Source: Pseudomonas plecoglossicida NBRC 103162 = DSM 15088 (lineage in GTDB: Bacteria > Pseudomonadota > Gammaproteobacteria > Pseudomonadales > Pseudomonadaceae). From it: 64,000 bases of DNA. Within the stretch, counting starts at the first letter, position 1, and each line of letters begins with the position of its first letter. Shown here one piece after another: positions 1 through 7,868 of the stretch. Both the position numbers and the translations under genes were made by a program. Where the stretch lies: assembly GCF_000730665.1 (NCBI RefSeq), contig NZ_BBIV01000023.1, positions 25,241 to 89,240 of the forward strand, given 5' to 3'. Below the pieces are notes generated by a model. That model made no database searches and was not told the origin of the DNA. It was given only the letters and a program-made list of their open reading frames with translations.

Positions 1-803
1 GCGGCGCCACCGCGCTGTGGTCGGAGTACCAGCCGAACCCGGCGCTGGAAAGCGCCCAGGTGCAGCAAGGCGCGCCCATGGAGGGCAAGGAAAGCCGCTT
101 CGGCACGACCGGCTCGGTGCTGTGGACGGTGACCACCACCGCCGCCTCCAATGGCTCGGTCAACGCCATGCACGACAGCCTCAACCCGCTGACCGGCATG
201 GTGGCGATGGTCAACATGATGGTCGGCGAGGTGATCTTCGGCGGCGTCGGCGCGGGGCTCTACGGCATGCTGCTGTTCGTGCTCATCGCGGTGTTCCTGG
301 CCGGCTTGATGATCGGCCGGACCCCGGAATACCTGGGCAAGAAGTTGCAGGCGCGGGAAGTTCAGCTGCTGGTGGCCACCTTGCTGGTGATGCCGGTCGG
401 CGTACTGGTGCTCGGCGCCATCGCCGCCAGCCTGCCGGGCCCGGCAGGCGCGGTCAGCAACCCGGGCGCCCACGGCTTCAGCCAACTGCTGTACGCCTAC
501 ACCTCAGGCACCGCCAACAACGGTTCGGCATTCGCCGGATTCGGCGCCAACACGGTGTTCCACAACCTGATGATCGGCCTGGCCATGCTGATTGGCCGCT
601 TCGGCTACATCCTGCCGATCCTGGCCTTGGCCGGCAGCCTGGCGGCGAAGAAAAGCGCGCCCCAAGGGCTGAACAGCTTCCCCACCCACGGCCCGCTGTT
701 CACCGGTCTGCTGCTGGTGACCATCCTGCTGGTCGGTGGCCTGACCTTCCTGCCGACCCTGGCCCTGGGGCCAATCGCCGAACACCTGAGCCTGGGTTTC
801 TGA
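1..803 (+). CDS. kdpA: Potassium-transporting ATPase subunit A, C-terminal part (5' end outside window)
   Basis: This is the last 266 residues of KdpA, the channel-like K+-translocating subunit of the KdpFABC P-type ATPase in the inner membrane. The reading frame is open from base 3 to the TGA at 801-803, so the gene begins before the window. The fragment has the late selectivity-loop region (TSGTANNGSAFAG near base 510), a conserved GKESRFG stretch near the start and several hydrophobic segments. kdpB follows after 10 bases, and kdpC, kdpD and kdpE follow on the same strand, the usual kdp order. The fragment shows no frameshift. Expression is normally induced by K+ limitation through KdpDE, but the promoter lies outside the window. 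Confidence 0.97.
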   Translation, partial: GATALWSEYQPNPALESAQVQQGAPMEGKESRFGTTGSVLWTVTTTAASNGSVNAMHDSLNPLTGMVAMVNMMVGEVIFGGVGAGLYGMLLFVLIAVFLAGLMIGRTPEYLGKKLQAREVQLLVATLLVMPVGVLVLGAIAASLPGPAGAVSNPGAHGFSQLLYAYTSGTANNGSAFAGFGANTVFHNLMIGLAMLIGRFGYILPILALAGSLAAKKSAPQGLNSFPTHGPLFTGLLLVTILLVGGLTFLPTLALGPIAEHLSLGF

Positions 804-813
804 GGAACCGACC

Positions 814-2868
814 ATGAACATGCCCATTCCTGAAGTGAACGCCCCGCACAGCGCCAAGGACCAGACGCGCTTCGCCGCGCTCTGGCGCCCGGCGCTGGTA
901 CAGGCCTTCGTCAAGCTCGACCCGCGCCAGCTCAAGCGCTCGCCGGTGATGCTGGTGGTGGCCCTGACCGCCGTGCTGACCACCGTGCTGTGCTTTGCCC
1001 CCGGCAGTGGCGTGGGCACCGGCGTGGCGGCGCAGATCGCGTTGTGGCTGTGGTTCACCGTGCTGTTCGCCAACTTTGCCGAAGCCCTGGCAGAAGGCCG
1101 TGGCAAGGCCCGCGCCGACAGCCTCAAGGCCGGTAGCCAGGGGCTGACCGCGCAACGCCGGCGGGGTGATGGTTCGTTCGAGACCGTCGCCGCCACCCAG
1201 CTGCGCAAGGACGATGTGGTACGGGTGGTGTCGGGCGAGATGATCCCCGCCGACGGCGAAGTGCTCGAAGGCATCGCCGCGGTCAACGAGTCGGCCATTA
1301 CCGGTGAGTCGGCGCCGGTGATTCGCGAATCCGGTGGTGATCGCTCGGCGGTGACCGGCAATACCCGCCTGGTCTCCGACTGGCTGTTGATTCGCGTCAC
1401 CAGCAACCCGGGCGAGTCGACCCTGGACCGCATGATCGCCCTGGTCGAAGGTGCCAAACGGCAGAAGACGCCCAACGAAATCGCCCTCGACATCCTGCTG
1501 ATCGGCCTGACCCTGATCTTCCTCATCGTGGTGGTGACCCTGCAGCCGTTCGCCCGCTTCGCGGGCGGCAGCCTGCCGTTGATCTTCCTTGCCGCGCTGC
1601 TGGTGACGCTGATCCCGACCACCATCGGCGGGCTGCTCTCGGCCATCGGTATCGCCGGCATGGACCGGCTGGTGCGCCTGAACGTGATCGCGCGCTCCGG
1701 TCGTGCGGTGGAGGCGGCCGGTGACGTGCATACCTTGATGCTCGACAAGACCGGCACCATCACCTTCGGCAACCGCCGCTGCAGTGCGCTGCATGCGGCT
1801 AGCGGCGTCACCGCCAAGGAGCTGGGCGAGGGCGCGTTGCTCGCATCGCTGGCCGATGACACGGCCGAAGGTAAGTCGATCGTCGAGTACCTGCGCCAGT
1901 TGCACGACTTCATCGAACCCGCCGCCGAACAGTTCGAAGCCATCGCCTTCAGCGCCGAGACCCGCCTTTCGGGCATCGACTTCCAGCAACACCGGTACCG
2001 CAAAGGGGCGGTCGATGCGGTGCTGGCTTTCGTTGGCATGCAGTGTCTGGAGATGCCAGTCGCGCTGGCCCGTGAGGTCGAGCGCATCGCTCAGAGCGGC
2101 GGCACGCCGCTGCTGGTGTGCGTCGACAAGCGCCTGCTCGGTGCGATCCACCTCAAGGACGTGGTCAAGCCCGGCATCCGCGAACGCTTCGCCGAACTGC
2201 GCAAGCTGGGCATCCGCACGGTGATGGTGACCGGCGACAACCCGCTGACCGCCGCCGCCATCGCCGCCGAAGCCGGCGTGGACGATGTGCTGGCCGAGGC
2301 CACCCCGGAAAAGAAACTGGCGCGCATTCGCCAGGAGCAGAACGACGGCCGCCTGGTCGCCATGTGCGGCGACGGTGCCAACGACGCGCCGGCGCTGGCC
2401 CAGGCCGACGTGGGCATGGCCATGAATGACGGTACCCAGGCCGCCCGCGAAGCCGCCAACATGGTCGATCTGGACAGCGACCCGACCAAACTGCTGGACG
2501 TGGTTCAGGTCGGCAAGGAGCTGCTGGTGACCCGCGGTGCGCTGACCACGTTTTCCATCGCCAACGACGTGGCCAAGTACTTCGCCATCCTGCCTGCGCT
2601 GTTCGCGGCCATCTACCCGCAGCTGGGCGTGCTCAATCTGATGCACCTGGCCAGCCCGCAGAGCGCGATCCTTTCGGCGATCGTGTTCAACGCGCTGATC
2701 ATCATCGTGCTCATCCCCCTGGCCCTGCGCGGCGTGCGCGTGCAGGCCGCGAGTGCGGCGCACCTGCTGCGGCGCAACCTGCTGATCTACGGGCTGGGCG
2801 GCATCGTCGTGCCGTTTGCCGGGATCAAGCTGATCGACCTGCTGCTCAACGCCTTGCACCTGGTCTGA
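814..2868 (+). CDS. kdpB: Potassium-transporting P-type ATPase, catalytic subunit B
   Basis: KdpB (684 aa, close to the roughly 680 aa of E. coli KdpB) hydrolyses ATP to drive K+ uptake through KdpA. Visible P-type ATPase signatures are the actuator motif TGES (in ESAITGESAPV), the phosphorylation loop DKTGT with the acceptor Asp at residue 311, and the hinge GDGANDAPALAQADVGMAMN. Hydrophobic pairs flank the actuator and nucleotide-binding domains, as expected. The ATG at 814 lies 10 bases after kdpA with an AGGAA ribosome site. kdpC starts 10 bases after its stop, so the three genes are co-transcribed. All catalytic motifs are intact, so the pump is presumably functional. Confidence 0.98.
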   Translation: MNMPIPEVNAPHSAKDQTRFAALWRPALVQAFVKLDPRQLKRSPVMLVVALTAVLTTVLCFAPGSGVGTGVAAQIALWLWFTVLFANFAEALAEGRGKARADSLKAGSQGLTAQRRRGDGSFETVAATQLRKDDVVRVVSGEMIPADGEVLEGIAAVNESAITGESAPVIRESGGDRSAVTGNTRLVSDWLLIRVTSNPGESTLDRMIALVEGAKRQKTPNEIALDILLIGLTLIFLIVVVTLQPFARFAGGSLPLIFLAALLVTLIPTTIGGLLSAIGIAGMDRLVRLNVIARSGRAVEAAGDVHTLMLDKTGTITFGNRRCSALHAASGVTAKELGEGALLASLADDTAEGKSIVEYLRQLHDFIEPAAEQFEAIAFSAETRLSGIDFQQHRYRKGAVDAVLAFVGMQCLEMPVALAREVERIAQSGGTPLLVCVDKRLLGAIHLKDVVKPGIRERFAELRKLGIRTVMVTGDNPLTAAAIAAEAGVDDVLAEATPEKKLARIRQEQNDGRLVAMCGDGANDAPALAQADVGMAMNDGTQAAREAANMVDLDSDPTKLLDVVQVGKELLVTRGALTTFSIANDVAKYFAILPALFAAIYPQLGVLNLMHLASPQSAILSAIVFNALIIIVLIPLALRGVRVQAASAAHLLRRNLLIYGLGGIVVPFAGIKLIDLLLNALHLV

Positions 2869-2878
2869 GGAGGCCACC

Positions 2879-3430
2879 ATGAACAACTATGTACGCCCGG
2901 CACTGAGCCTGATCCTGCTGATGACGGTGGTCACTGGCGCGCTGTATCCGCTGGCGGTGACCGGTATTGCCCAGGTGGCGTTCCCGGAACAGGCCAATGG
3001 CAGCCTGGTGCGCGATGCCGCAGGCCAGGTACGTGGCTCGGCGCTGATCGCCCAGGATTTCCAGGGCGATGGCTGGTTCCAGTCGCGGCCTTCGGCGGGG
3101 GCGTATGCCACCGTGGCCAGCAGCGCCAGCAACCTGTCACCGAGCAATCCGGCCTTGGCCGAGCGCGTGGCCAGCGATGCGGCGAAGCTGTATCGGGCTG
3201 AACTGGGGCCGGTGCCGCAGGCCCTGCTGAGCACGTCTGGCAGTGGCCTGGACCCGCATTTGCCACCAGAGGCGGTGGCCTATCAGATCCCACGGGTGGC
3301 GGCGGCGCGACAGGTGCCTATCGAGAGGTTGCAAGCCTTGCTCGAAGAGGCCACCCTCCAGCCATTGATCGGGCCGCCTGTGGTGAATGTGCTGGCGTTG
3401 AACCAGGCGCTCGAGAAGACAGGACAGTGA
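2879..3430 (+). CDS. kdpC: Potassium-transporting ATPase subunit C
   Basis: KdpC (183 aa) is the single-span accessory subunit that stabilises the KdpFABC complex and affects ATP affinity. The N-terminus has one transmembrane segment (about residues 8-30), followed by a periplasmic domain containing the family signature SRPSAGAY and, later, DPHLPPEA and QIPRVAAAR. A GGAGG-type ribosome site precedes the ATG. The gene is separated from the downstream sensor gene kdpD by a REP pair rather than overlapping it, so kdpDE may be partly uncoupled from kdpABC. Confidence 0.97.
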   Translation: MNNYVRPALSLILLMTVVTGALYPLAVTGIAQVAFPEQANGSLVRDAAGQVRGSALIAQDFQGDGWFQSRPSAGAYATVASSASNLSPSNPALAERVASDAAKLYRAELGPVPQALLSTSGSGLDPHLPPEAVAYQIPRVAAARQVPIERLQALLEEATLQPLIGPPVVNVLALNQALEKTGQ

Positions 3431-3434
3431 CAAT

Positions 3435-3539
3435 GGGGCCGCGCTGCGGCCCATCGCCGGCAAGCCGGCTCCCACACAGGCAATGCAGATCCTTGTGGGA
3501 GCCGGCTTGCCGGCGATGGCCTGCGCAGCAGGCCCAACC
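3435..3539. repeat. Inverted pair of REP elements
   Basis: Two inverted copies of the Pseudomonas REP core lie between kdpC and kdpD. The first (about 3452-3476) contains CGCCGGCAAGCCGGCTCCCA and the second (about 3494-3519) its complement. Outer GC-rich arms (GGGGCCGCGCTGCGGCCC, and GGCCTGCGCAGCAGGCC) add further palindromes. REP pairs in the putida group are placed between genes and can stabilise upstream mRNA or attenuate read-through. Here that would separate the structural genes from the sensor/regulator genes. The palindromes are directly visible; the effect on transcription is inference. Confidence 0.9.
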
Positions 3540-3554
3540 AACGAAGGATCAGAC

Positions 3555-6209
3555 ATGAGTAATGCAGCCCGCGCCGACGCGCTGTTGGCCAACCTCCCGC
3601 GCGAAGGGCGCGGCAGGCTCAAGGTCTTCCTCGGCGCCGCCCCCGGTGTCGGCAAGACCTTCGCCATGCTCCAGGCCGCCCACGCCCAGCAACGCCAGGG
3701 CGTGCAGGTGCTCGCCGGCGTCGTCGAAACCCACGGCCGCGCCGAAACCGAGGCCTTGCTCGGCGGCCTGCAACAACAGCCGCAACTGCGCAGCGAGTAC
3801 CGTGGCGTCACCCTCGAGGAAATGGACCTCGACGGCCTGCTCAAGGCCGCGCCCACCCTGGCCCTGGTCGACGAGCTGGCCCACACCAACGCCCCCGGCA
3901 GCCGCCATGCCAAGCGCTGGCAGGACGTGCAGGAACTGCTTGCCGCCGGCATCGACGTGTACACCACGGTCAACGTCCAGCACCTGGAAAGCCTCAACGA
4001 CAAGGTCCGCGACATCACCGGCGTACAGGTCCGCGAAACCCTGCCGGACTGGGTGCTGCAGGAAGCCTTCGAGCTGGTGCTGATCGACCTGCCGCCGCGC
4101 GAACTGCTCGAACGTTTGCGCGAAGGCAAGGTGTATGTCCCCGAGCAGGCGCGTGCGGCCATCGATGCGTACTTCTCGCAGACCAACCTCACCGCGCTGC
4201 GTGAACTGGCCATGCAGACTGCCGCGGCCCAGGTCGATGCGGACCTTGCCCATGGCTACCGTCAACGCGGCCAGGAGGCGCCCACCCTGCGCGGGCGCAT
4301 GCTGGTCGGCGTCGACGGTGACGACCAGGCCGAGCGCCTGGTGCGCCATGCCAGCCGGGTAGCGCAGCGGCGTCATCTGCCCTGGAGCCTGGTCCACGTC
4401 GACAACGGCCGGCTGCGCGACGAAACCGCCCGCCACCGCTTGCAGGCCGCCCAGCAACTGGCCGAACGGCTTGGCGGCGAAGTGGTGCTGCTGCGCGCAG
4501 GGGAAGTGGCGCGCACGCTGATCCAGCATGCCGTCGAGCGTCGTGCCAGCCTGGTGTTGGTGGGGCAGTCCCGCGACCGGCTGCGCCGGCGCTTCTTCGG
4601 CGCAGGCGTGGCGGCGCGCCTGCTGCGTGAAAGTCATGGCCTGGAGGTCAACGTACTCGATCGCGACGCACAGCCGGCCCCGACGAAGGCTGCTGTGCAA
4701 CGGGTATGGGTGTGGCGCCATTACCTGTTGGCAGTGCTCGCCACCGTGCTGGCGGCGGGTTTGTCATGGGCGGTGTCGAGCGTGCTGGCATTGCCCAATA
4801 TCTCCCTGGTGTTTCTCGCCGCCGTGCTGCTGGTCGCTGTGCGCAGCAGCCTGGGGCCGGCGCTTGCCTGCGCGGCCTTGTCGTTCCTGACTTACGATTT
4901 CCTGTTCATTCCACCGAACTTCTCCTTCAGCATCCAGCGCGAAGAAGATGTGTTGACGCTGGTGTTCTTCCTGCTGATGGCGGCCCTCACCGGCAACCTT
5001 GCCGCGCGTCAGCGTAGCCAGTTGCAGGCCTTGCGCGAAACCCAGGCGCAGACCAGCCAACTGCTCGACCTGTCGCGCCGGCTGACCGTGGCCACCGACC
5101 GCCAGGCGGTATTCAACGCCGCAGGTCAGCACCTCAACGGCTGGCAGGACGTGCAAGTGTGCCTGCTCGAACGTAACGCCGAAGGCCTGCTGCAGCTGGC
5201 CAGCGGCGAAGCGCACGTGCTGGGCGACAGCGAGCGCGCTGCCGCCGAGTGGGCCTGGCAACACGGCCAGGCCGCAGGGCATGGCAGCGATACCTTGCCC
5301 AATGGCCGCTGGTGGTGGTGGCCGCTGGCCGTCGACGACCAGCCCCTGGCCTTGCTCGGCGTGCGTCCGCGTTCCGGCGAGCCGCTCAGCGCCCAGCGCC
5401 GGCGCTTGCTCCAGGCACTCGGCCAGCCCCTGGCCCAGGCGCTGGCCCGCGCCCGCCTGGCCGAGCAGTTGGAGGCGGCGCGCCTGCACGGCGAAACCGA
5501 GCAGCTGCGCAGCGCCTTGCTGGCCTCGGTCTCCCACGACTTGCGCACCCCGTTGACGGCCATGCGCGGCAGCATCGACAGCCTGCTGGCGCTGGGCGAG
5601 GCGATCCCCGCCGAGGATCGCCGCGAATTGCTGGAAGGCACTCGCGATGAAGCCGAACGCCTCGACCGCTATATTCAGAACCTGCTGGACATGACCCGCC
5701 TTGGCCACGGCGGCTTGAAGCTCGCCCGCGACTGGGTCGCCCCGGCCGATATCGTCGGCAGCGCCCTCAACCGCCTGCGCCTGGTGCTGGCGCCGTTGCG
5801 CGTGCACACCGACGTCCCCGCCGAGCTGCCGCTGCTGTTCGTGCATGCCGCGCTGATCGAGCAGGCGCTGATCAATGTGCTGGAGAACGCTGCGCGTTTC
5901 TCGCCTGCTCAAGGTCGCCTGGAACTGCAGGTGTCGGTGCACGAGGAGCAGCTGCATTTCGCCGTCAGTGACCAGGGCCCGGGCATCCCGCTGCCAGAGC
6001 GCGAGAAAATCTTCGACATGTTCTACACCGCCGCTCGCGGCGACCGGGGCGGGCAGGGCACCGGCCTGGGCCTGGCGATCTGCCAGGGCATGATCGGCGC
6101 CCACGGCGGACAGATACGGGTCGGCGAAGGCATCGATGGCCAGGGTACCTGCATCACTCTATGCTTGCCGCTCCCTCAGCAACCCGAAGCCGAACACGAA
6201 GCCCCATGA
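3555..6209 (+). CDS. kdpD: Osmosensitive K+ channel histidine kinase KdpD
   Basis: KdpD (884 aa) is the membrane sensor kinase controlling kdp in response to K+ and turgor. In order there are the N-terminal KdpD domain with a Walker A motif (GAAPGVGKT, about residues 30-38), a USP-like domain (about 245-365), four transmembrane helices (about 385-490), a GAF-like region, the HisKA box ASVSHDLRTPLT with phospho-acceptor His661, and a HATPase domain (NVLENAARFSP, then DQGPGIP and GTGLGLAIC). The ATG at 3555 is preferred over an in-frame ATG at 3483, because that one lies inside the REP pair and would add 24 residues encoded by repeat DNA. The stop overlaps kdpE by 4 bases (ATGA). Confidence 0.97.
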   Translation: MSNAARADALLANLPREGRGRLKVFLGAAPGVGKTFAMLQAAHAQQRQGVQVLAGVVETHGRAETEALLGGLQQQPQLRSEYRGVTLEEMDLDGLLKAAPTLALVDELAHTNAPGSRHAKRWQDVQELLAAGIDVYTTVNVQHLESLNDKVRDITGVQVRETLPDWVLQEAFELVLIDLPPRELLERLREGKVYVPEQARAAIDAYFSQTNLTALRELAMQTAAAQVDADLAHGYRQRGQEAPTLRGRMLVGVDGDDQAERLVRHASRVAQRRHLPWSLVHVDNGRLRDETARHRLQAAQQLAERLGGEVVLLRAGEVARTLIQHAVERRASLVLVGQSRDRLRRRFFGAGVAARLLRESHGLEVNVLDRDAQPAPTKAAVQRVWVWRHYLLAVLATVLAAGLSWAVSSVLALPNISLVFLAAVLLVAVRSSLGPALACAALSFLTYDFLFIPPNFSFSIQREEDVLTLVFFLLMAALTGNLAARQRSQLQALRETQAQTSQLLDLSRRLTVATDRQAVFNAAGQHLNGWQDVQVCLLERNAEGLLQLASGEAHVLGDSERAAAEWAWQHGQAAGHGSDTLPNGRWWWWPLAVDDQPLALLGVRPRSGEPLSAQRRRLLQALGQPLAQALARARLAEQLEAARLHGETEQLRSALLASVSHDLRTPLTAMRGSIDSLLALGEAIPAEDRRELLEGTRDEAERLDRYIQNLLDMTRLGHGGLKLARDWVAPADIVGSALNRLRLVLAPLRVHTDVPAELPLLFVHAALIEQALINVLENAARFSPAQGRLELQVSVHEEQLHFAVSDQGPGIPLPEREKIFDMFYTAARGDRGGQGTGLGLAICQGMIGAHGGQIRVGEGIDGQGTCITLCLPLPQQPEAEHEAP

Positions 6210-6901
6210 GCCAGTCCGCCACCCTCCTGGTCATCGACGACGAACCGCAGATCCGCAAGTTCCTGCGCATCAGCCTGACTTCCCAGGGCTACAAGGTGAT
6301 CGAAGCCGCCACCGGCGGCGAAGGTCTGGCCCAGGCAGCATTGGCCAAGCCCGACCTGGTGGTGCTCGACCTCGGCCTGCCGGACATGGACGGCCAACAG
6401 GTGCTGCGTGAACTGCGTGAATGGAGTGCGGTGCCGGTGCTGGTGCTGTCGGTGCGGGCCAGTGAGGTGCAGAAGGTCGATGCGCTGGACGGCGGGGCCA
6501 ACGACTACGTGACCAAGCCTTTCGGCATCCAGGAGTTTCTCGCCCGGGTACGTGCGCTGTTGCGCCAGGTGCCGCAATCCGGTGGGGGCGAAGTCTCGGC
6601 CAGCTTCGGGCCACTGACCGTGGACTTTGCCTTTCGCAAGGTGACCCTGGCGGGCGTGGAGGTGGCGCTTACGCGCAAGGAGTACGCGCTGCTGGCGCTG
6701 CTGGCCGGGCATCCGGGGCGGGTGATTACCCAGCAGCAGCTGCTCAAGGAGATCTGGGGGCCGTCCCATGTGGAGAACACCCACTATCTGCGCATCGTGG
6801 TGGGGCATTTGCGGCAGAAGCTTGGGGATGACCCTACTGCGCCGCGCTTCATCATTACCGAGGCAGGGGTTGGTTACAGGCTGGTGAGTCCGGCCAGCTA
6901 A
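6206..6901 (+). CDS. kdpE: KDP operon response regulator KdpE
   Basis: KdpE (231 aa) is the OmpR/PhoB-type response regulator partner of KdpD. The receiver domain has the acidic pair D11-D12, the phospho-acceptor Asp55 (VVLDLGLPD) and the conserved Lys in DYVTKPF. The C-terminal winged helix contains LTRKEYALLALLAGHPGRV and ends in VGYRL. Its ATG overlaps the kdpD stop by 4 bases, so the kinase and regulator are translationally coupled. Upstream in-frame starts would lie within kdpD and are not needed. Confidence 0.97.
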   Translation: MSQSATLLVIDDEPQIRKFLRISLTSQGYKVIEAATGGEGLAQAALAKPDLVVLDLGLPDMDGQQVLRELREWSAVPVLVLSVRASEVQKVDALDGGANDYVTKPFGIQEFLARVRALLRQVPQSGGGEVSASFGPLTVDFAFRKVTLAGVEVALTRKEYALLALLAGHPGRVITQQQLLKEIWGPSHVENTHYLRIVVGHLRQKLGDDPTAPRFIITEAGVGYRLVSPAS

Positions 6902-6972
6902 TCGCTCCAGCTCCTGCGCTCTGAACGCGGGGCATTCCGCCCTCGAAAGTCCGAGTCGCACAAGGCGTGCAC

Positions 6973-7269
6973 TCACTTCGACTCTTCATCGATGCCACTG
7001 GATACTCTGTGCGTCATCCCCAGCTCAGCATCATCCATCAGCGCCTTTGCCAGCGCGCTGAGGTAGTGCGAGGCCCAGATCAGTTGGGGGTTGTCGTCCA
7101 TCAGGCCGGCGATGGTCATGTCGCGCACGTAGCCCATCAGCTCGGAGGCTTGTTCGCGGGCGTCCTGGCAGGGGATGCCGGGTTCGATGCGGAACAGGGG
7201 GTGGGTGTGGTTTTCGCCCTGGAAGAAGGTGGTTTTGCCTACGGTGAAATGGGTGTTGTCTGTGGTCAT
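6973..7269 (-). CDS. DUF3077-family small protein
   Basis: This 98-aa protein has no signal peptide or membrane segment. The stretch HPLFRIEPGIPCQDAREQAS followed by MDDNPQLIWASHYLSALAKALMDDAE is what I recall as the DUF3077 family, small proteins known mainly from Pseudomonas and without an assigned function. It lies 77 bases downstream of another small gene on the same strand (7347-7586), and both are probably read from the repeat-rich region at 7587-7868. It converges on kdpE. The family call is from memory of the motif; the biochemical role is unknown. Confidence 0.75.
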   Translation of the reverse strand: MTTDNTHFTVGKTTFFQGENHTHPLFRIEPGIPCQDAREQASELMGYVRDMTIAGLMDDNPQLIWASHYLSALAKALMDDAELGMTHRVSSGIDEESK

Positions 7270-7346
7270 TGCTCTATCTCCCTGATTTTTTTGCTGCCTG
7301 GGCTGGCCCTATCGCCGGCCAGGCCACACCACACATCACTGTTGGT

Positions 7347-7586
7347 CTAGTGCAGCGTCCTTGGCTCAGCCGGCATCTGCACCTGGATCAACATGGATTC
7401 CAGCATGACGCGCAGCGCCTCCATCTCATGCATCGACGCCATCATCAGAATCGAAGCAGGTGACTTGGGCTGCAACAGGAGTGCCTGGTGAATCACGGTC
7501 TGGGCGCAGAGGGCGTAGTCCGTGGCCTGGATGAGGGTGTCTTCGAGGGAGTGGTTGTGCGGTGGATCGGGGACAATTTTCAGCAT
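7347..7586 (-). CDS. Small conserved Pseudomonas protein of unknown function
   Basis: This 79-aa protein begins MLKIVPDPPHNHSLEDTL and has a helical middle (IQATDYALCAQTVIHQALLL, then ILMMASMHEMEALRVMLESM). I recognise it only as the type of small acidic-to-neutral helical protein that often precedes DUF3077 genes in Pseudomonas. The ATG at 7586 was chosen because the N-terminus then starts with the characteristic KxxPDPP stretch. An in-frame extension to 7817 would translate inverted-repeat DNA and looks non-coding. The gene heads a two-gene unit with the DUF3077 gene. Confidence 0.65.
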   Translation of the reverse strand: MLKIVPDPPHNHSLEDTLIQATDYALCAQTVIHQALLLQPKSPASILMMASMHEMEALRVMLESMLIQVQMPAEPRTLH

Positions 7587-7716
7587 GGGTAGTATCCGTT
7601 TTTGGGGCGACCACCAAACTGCTGTCAAACAGGAGGGTGGCAGCTGTGCATAGGTTGACAGACCGGCGGATACCAGAACCGGCGCACGCGAACGTGCCCC
7701 ATGCACAGCCGCCATA

Positions 7717-7785
7717 AACGACACGGCCGTGCAAAGTATCTCGTTACGGCCTGTCAAAGCCGTGTCGTTGATATGCAACGACACG
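7717..7785. promoter_or_regulatory. Clustered inverted repeats, candidate operator for the small-gene pair
   Basis: Three copies of a 9-base word lie within 69 bases: AACGACACG at 7717-7725, its complement at 7761-7769, and AACGACACG again at 7777-7785. The last two form a perfect 10-bp inverted repeat (CGTGTCGTTG / CAACGACACG) with a 5-base centre. The first and second form an 11-bp repeat (AACGACACGGC / GCCGTGTCGTT). They lie 130-200 bases upstream of the 79-aa gene, between its start and the end of the ABC operon. This looks like a repressor or activator site, but no cognate regulator is evident nearby. Confidence 0.5.
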
Positions 7786-7821
7786 CCGAGACTAGTGCGC
7801 TGCCAACGCGACCGCAACGGT

Positions 7822-7858
7822 AAAAAGGCGGTAGGAGTATCTTTGGGAAATGTCCTAC
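7822..7858 (-). terminator. Probable terminator of the peptide ABC operon
   Basis: Reading leftward past the end of the operon, GTAGGA pairs with TCCTAC (7853-7858 and 7831-7836) across a 16-base loop. CGCC and a run of five T residues follow (A's at 7822-7826 on the plus strand). The stem is short and the T run starts four bases after it, so termination may be partial. Confidence 0.45.
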
Positions 7859-7868
7859 AAGATAGAGC

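Noticed and set aside
700..2886. 728-codon open frame on the minus strand across kdpB
   Set aside because: It is the antisense of kdpB, rich in Gln, His and Arg as expected for reverse frames of GC-rich genes, and has no family features.
3483..3554. 24-residue N-terminal extension of kdpD
   Set aside because: It would be encoded by the REP repeat. The ATG at 3555 gives the normal KdpD N-terminus.
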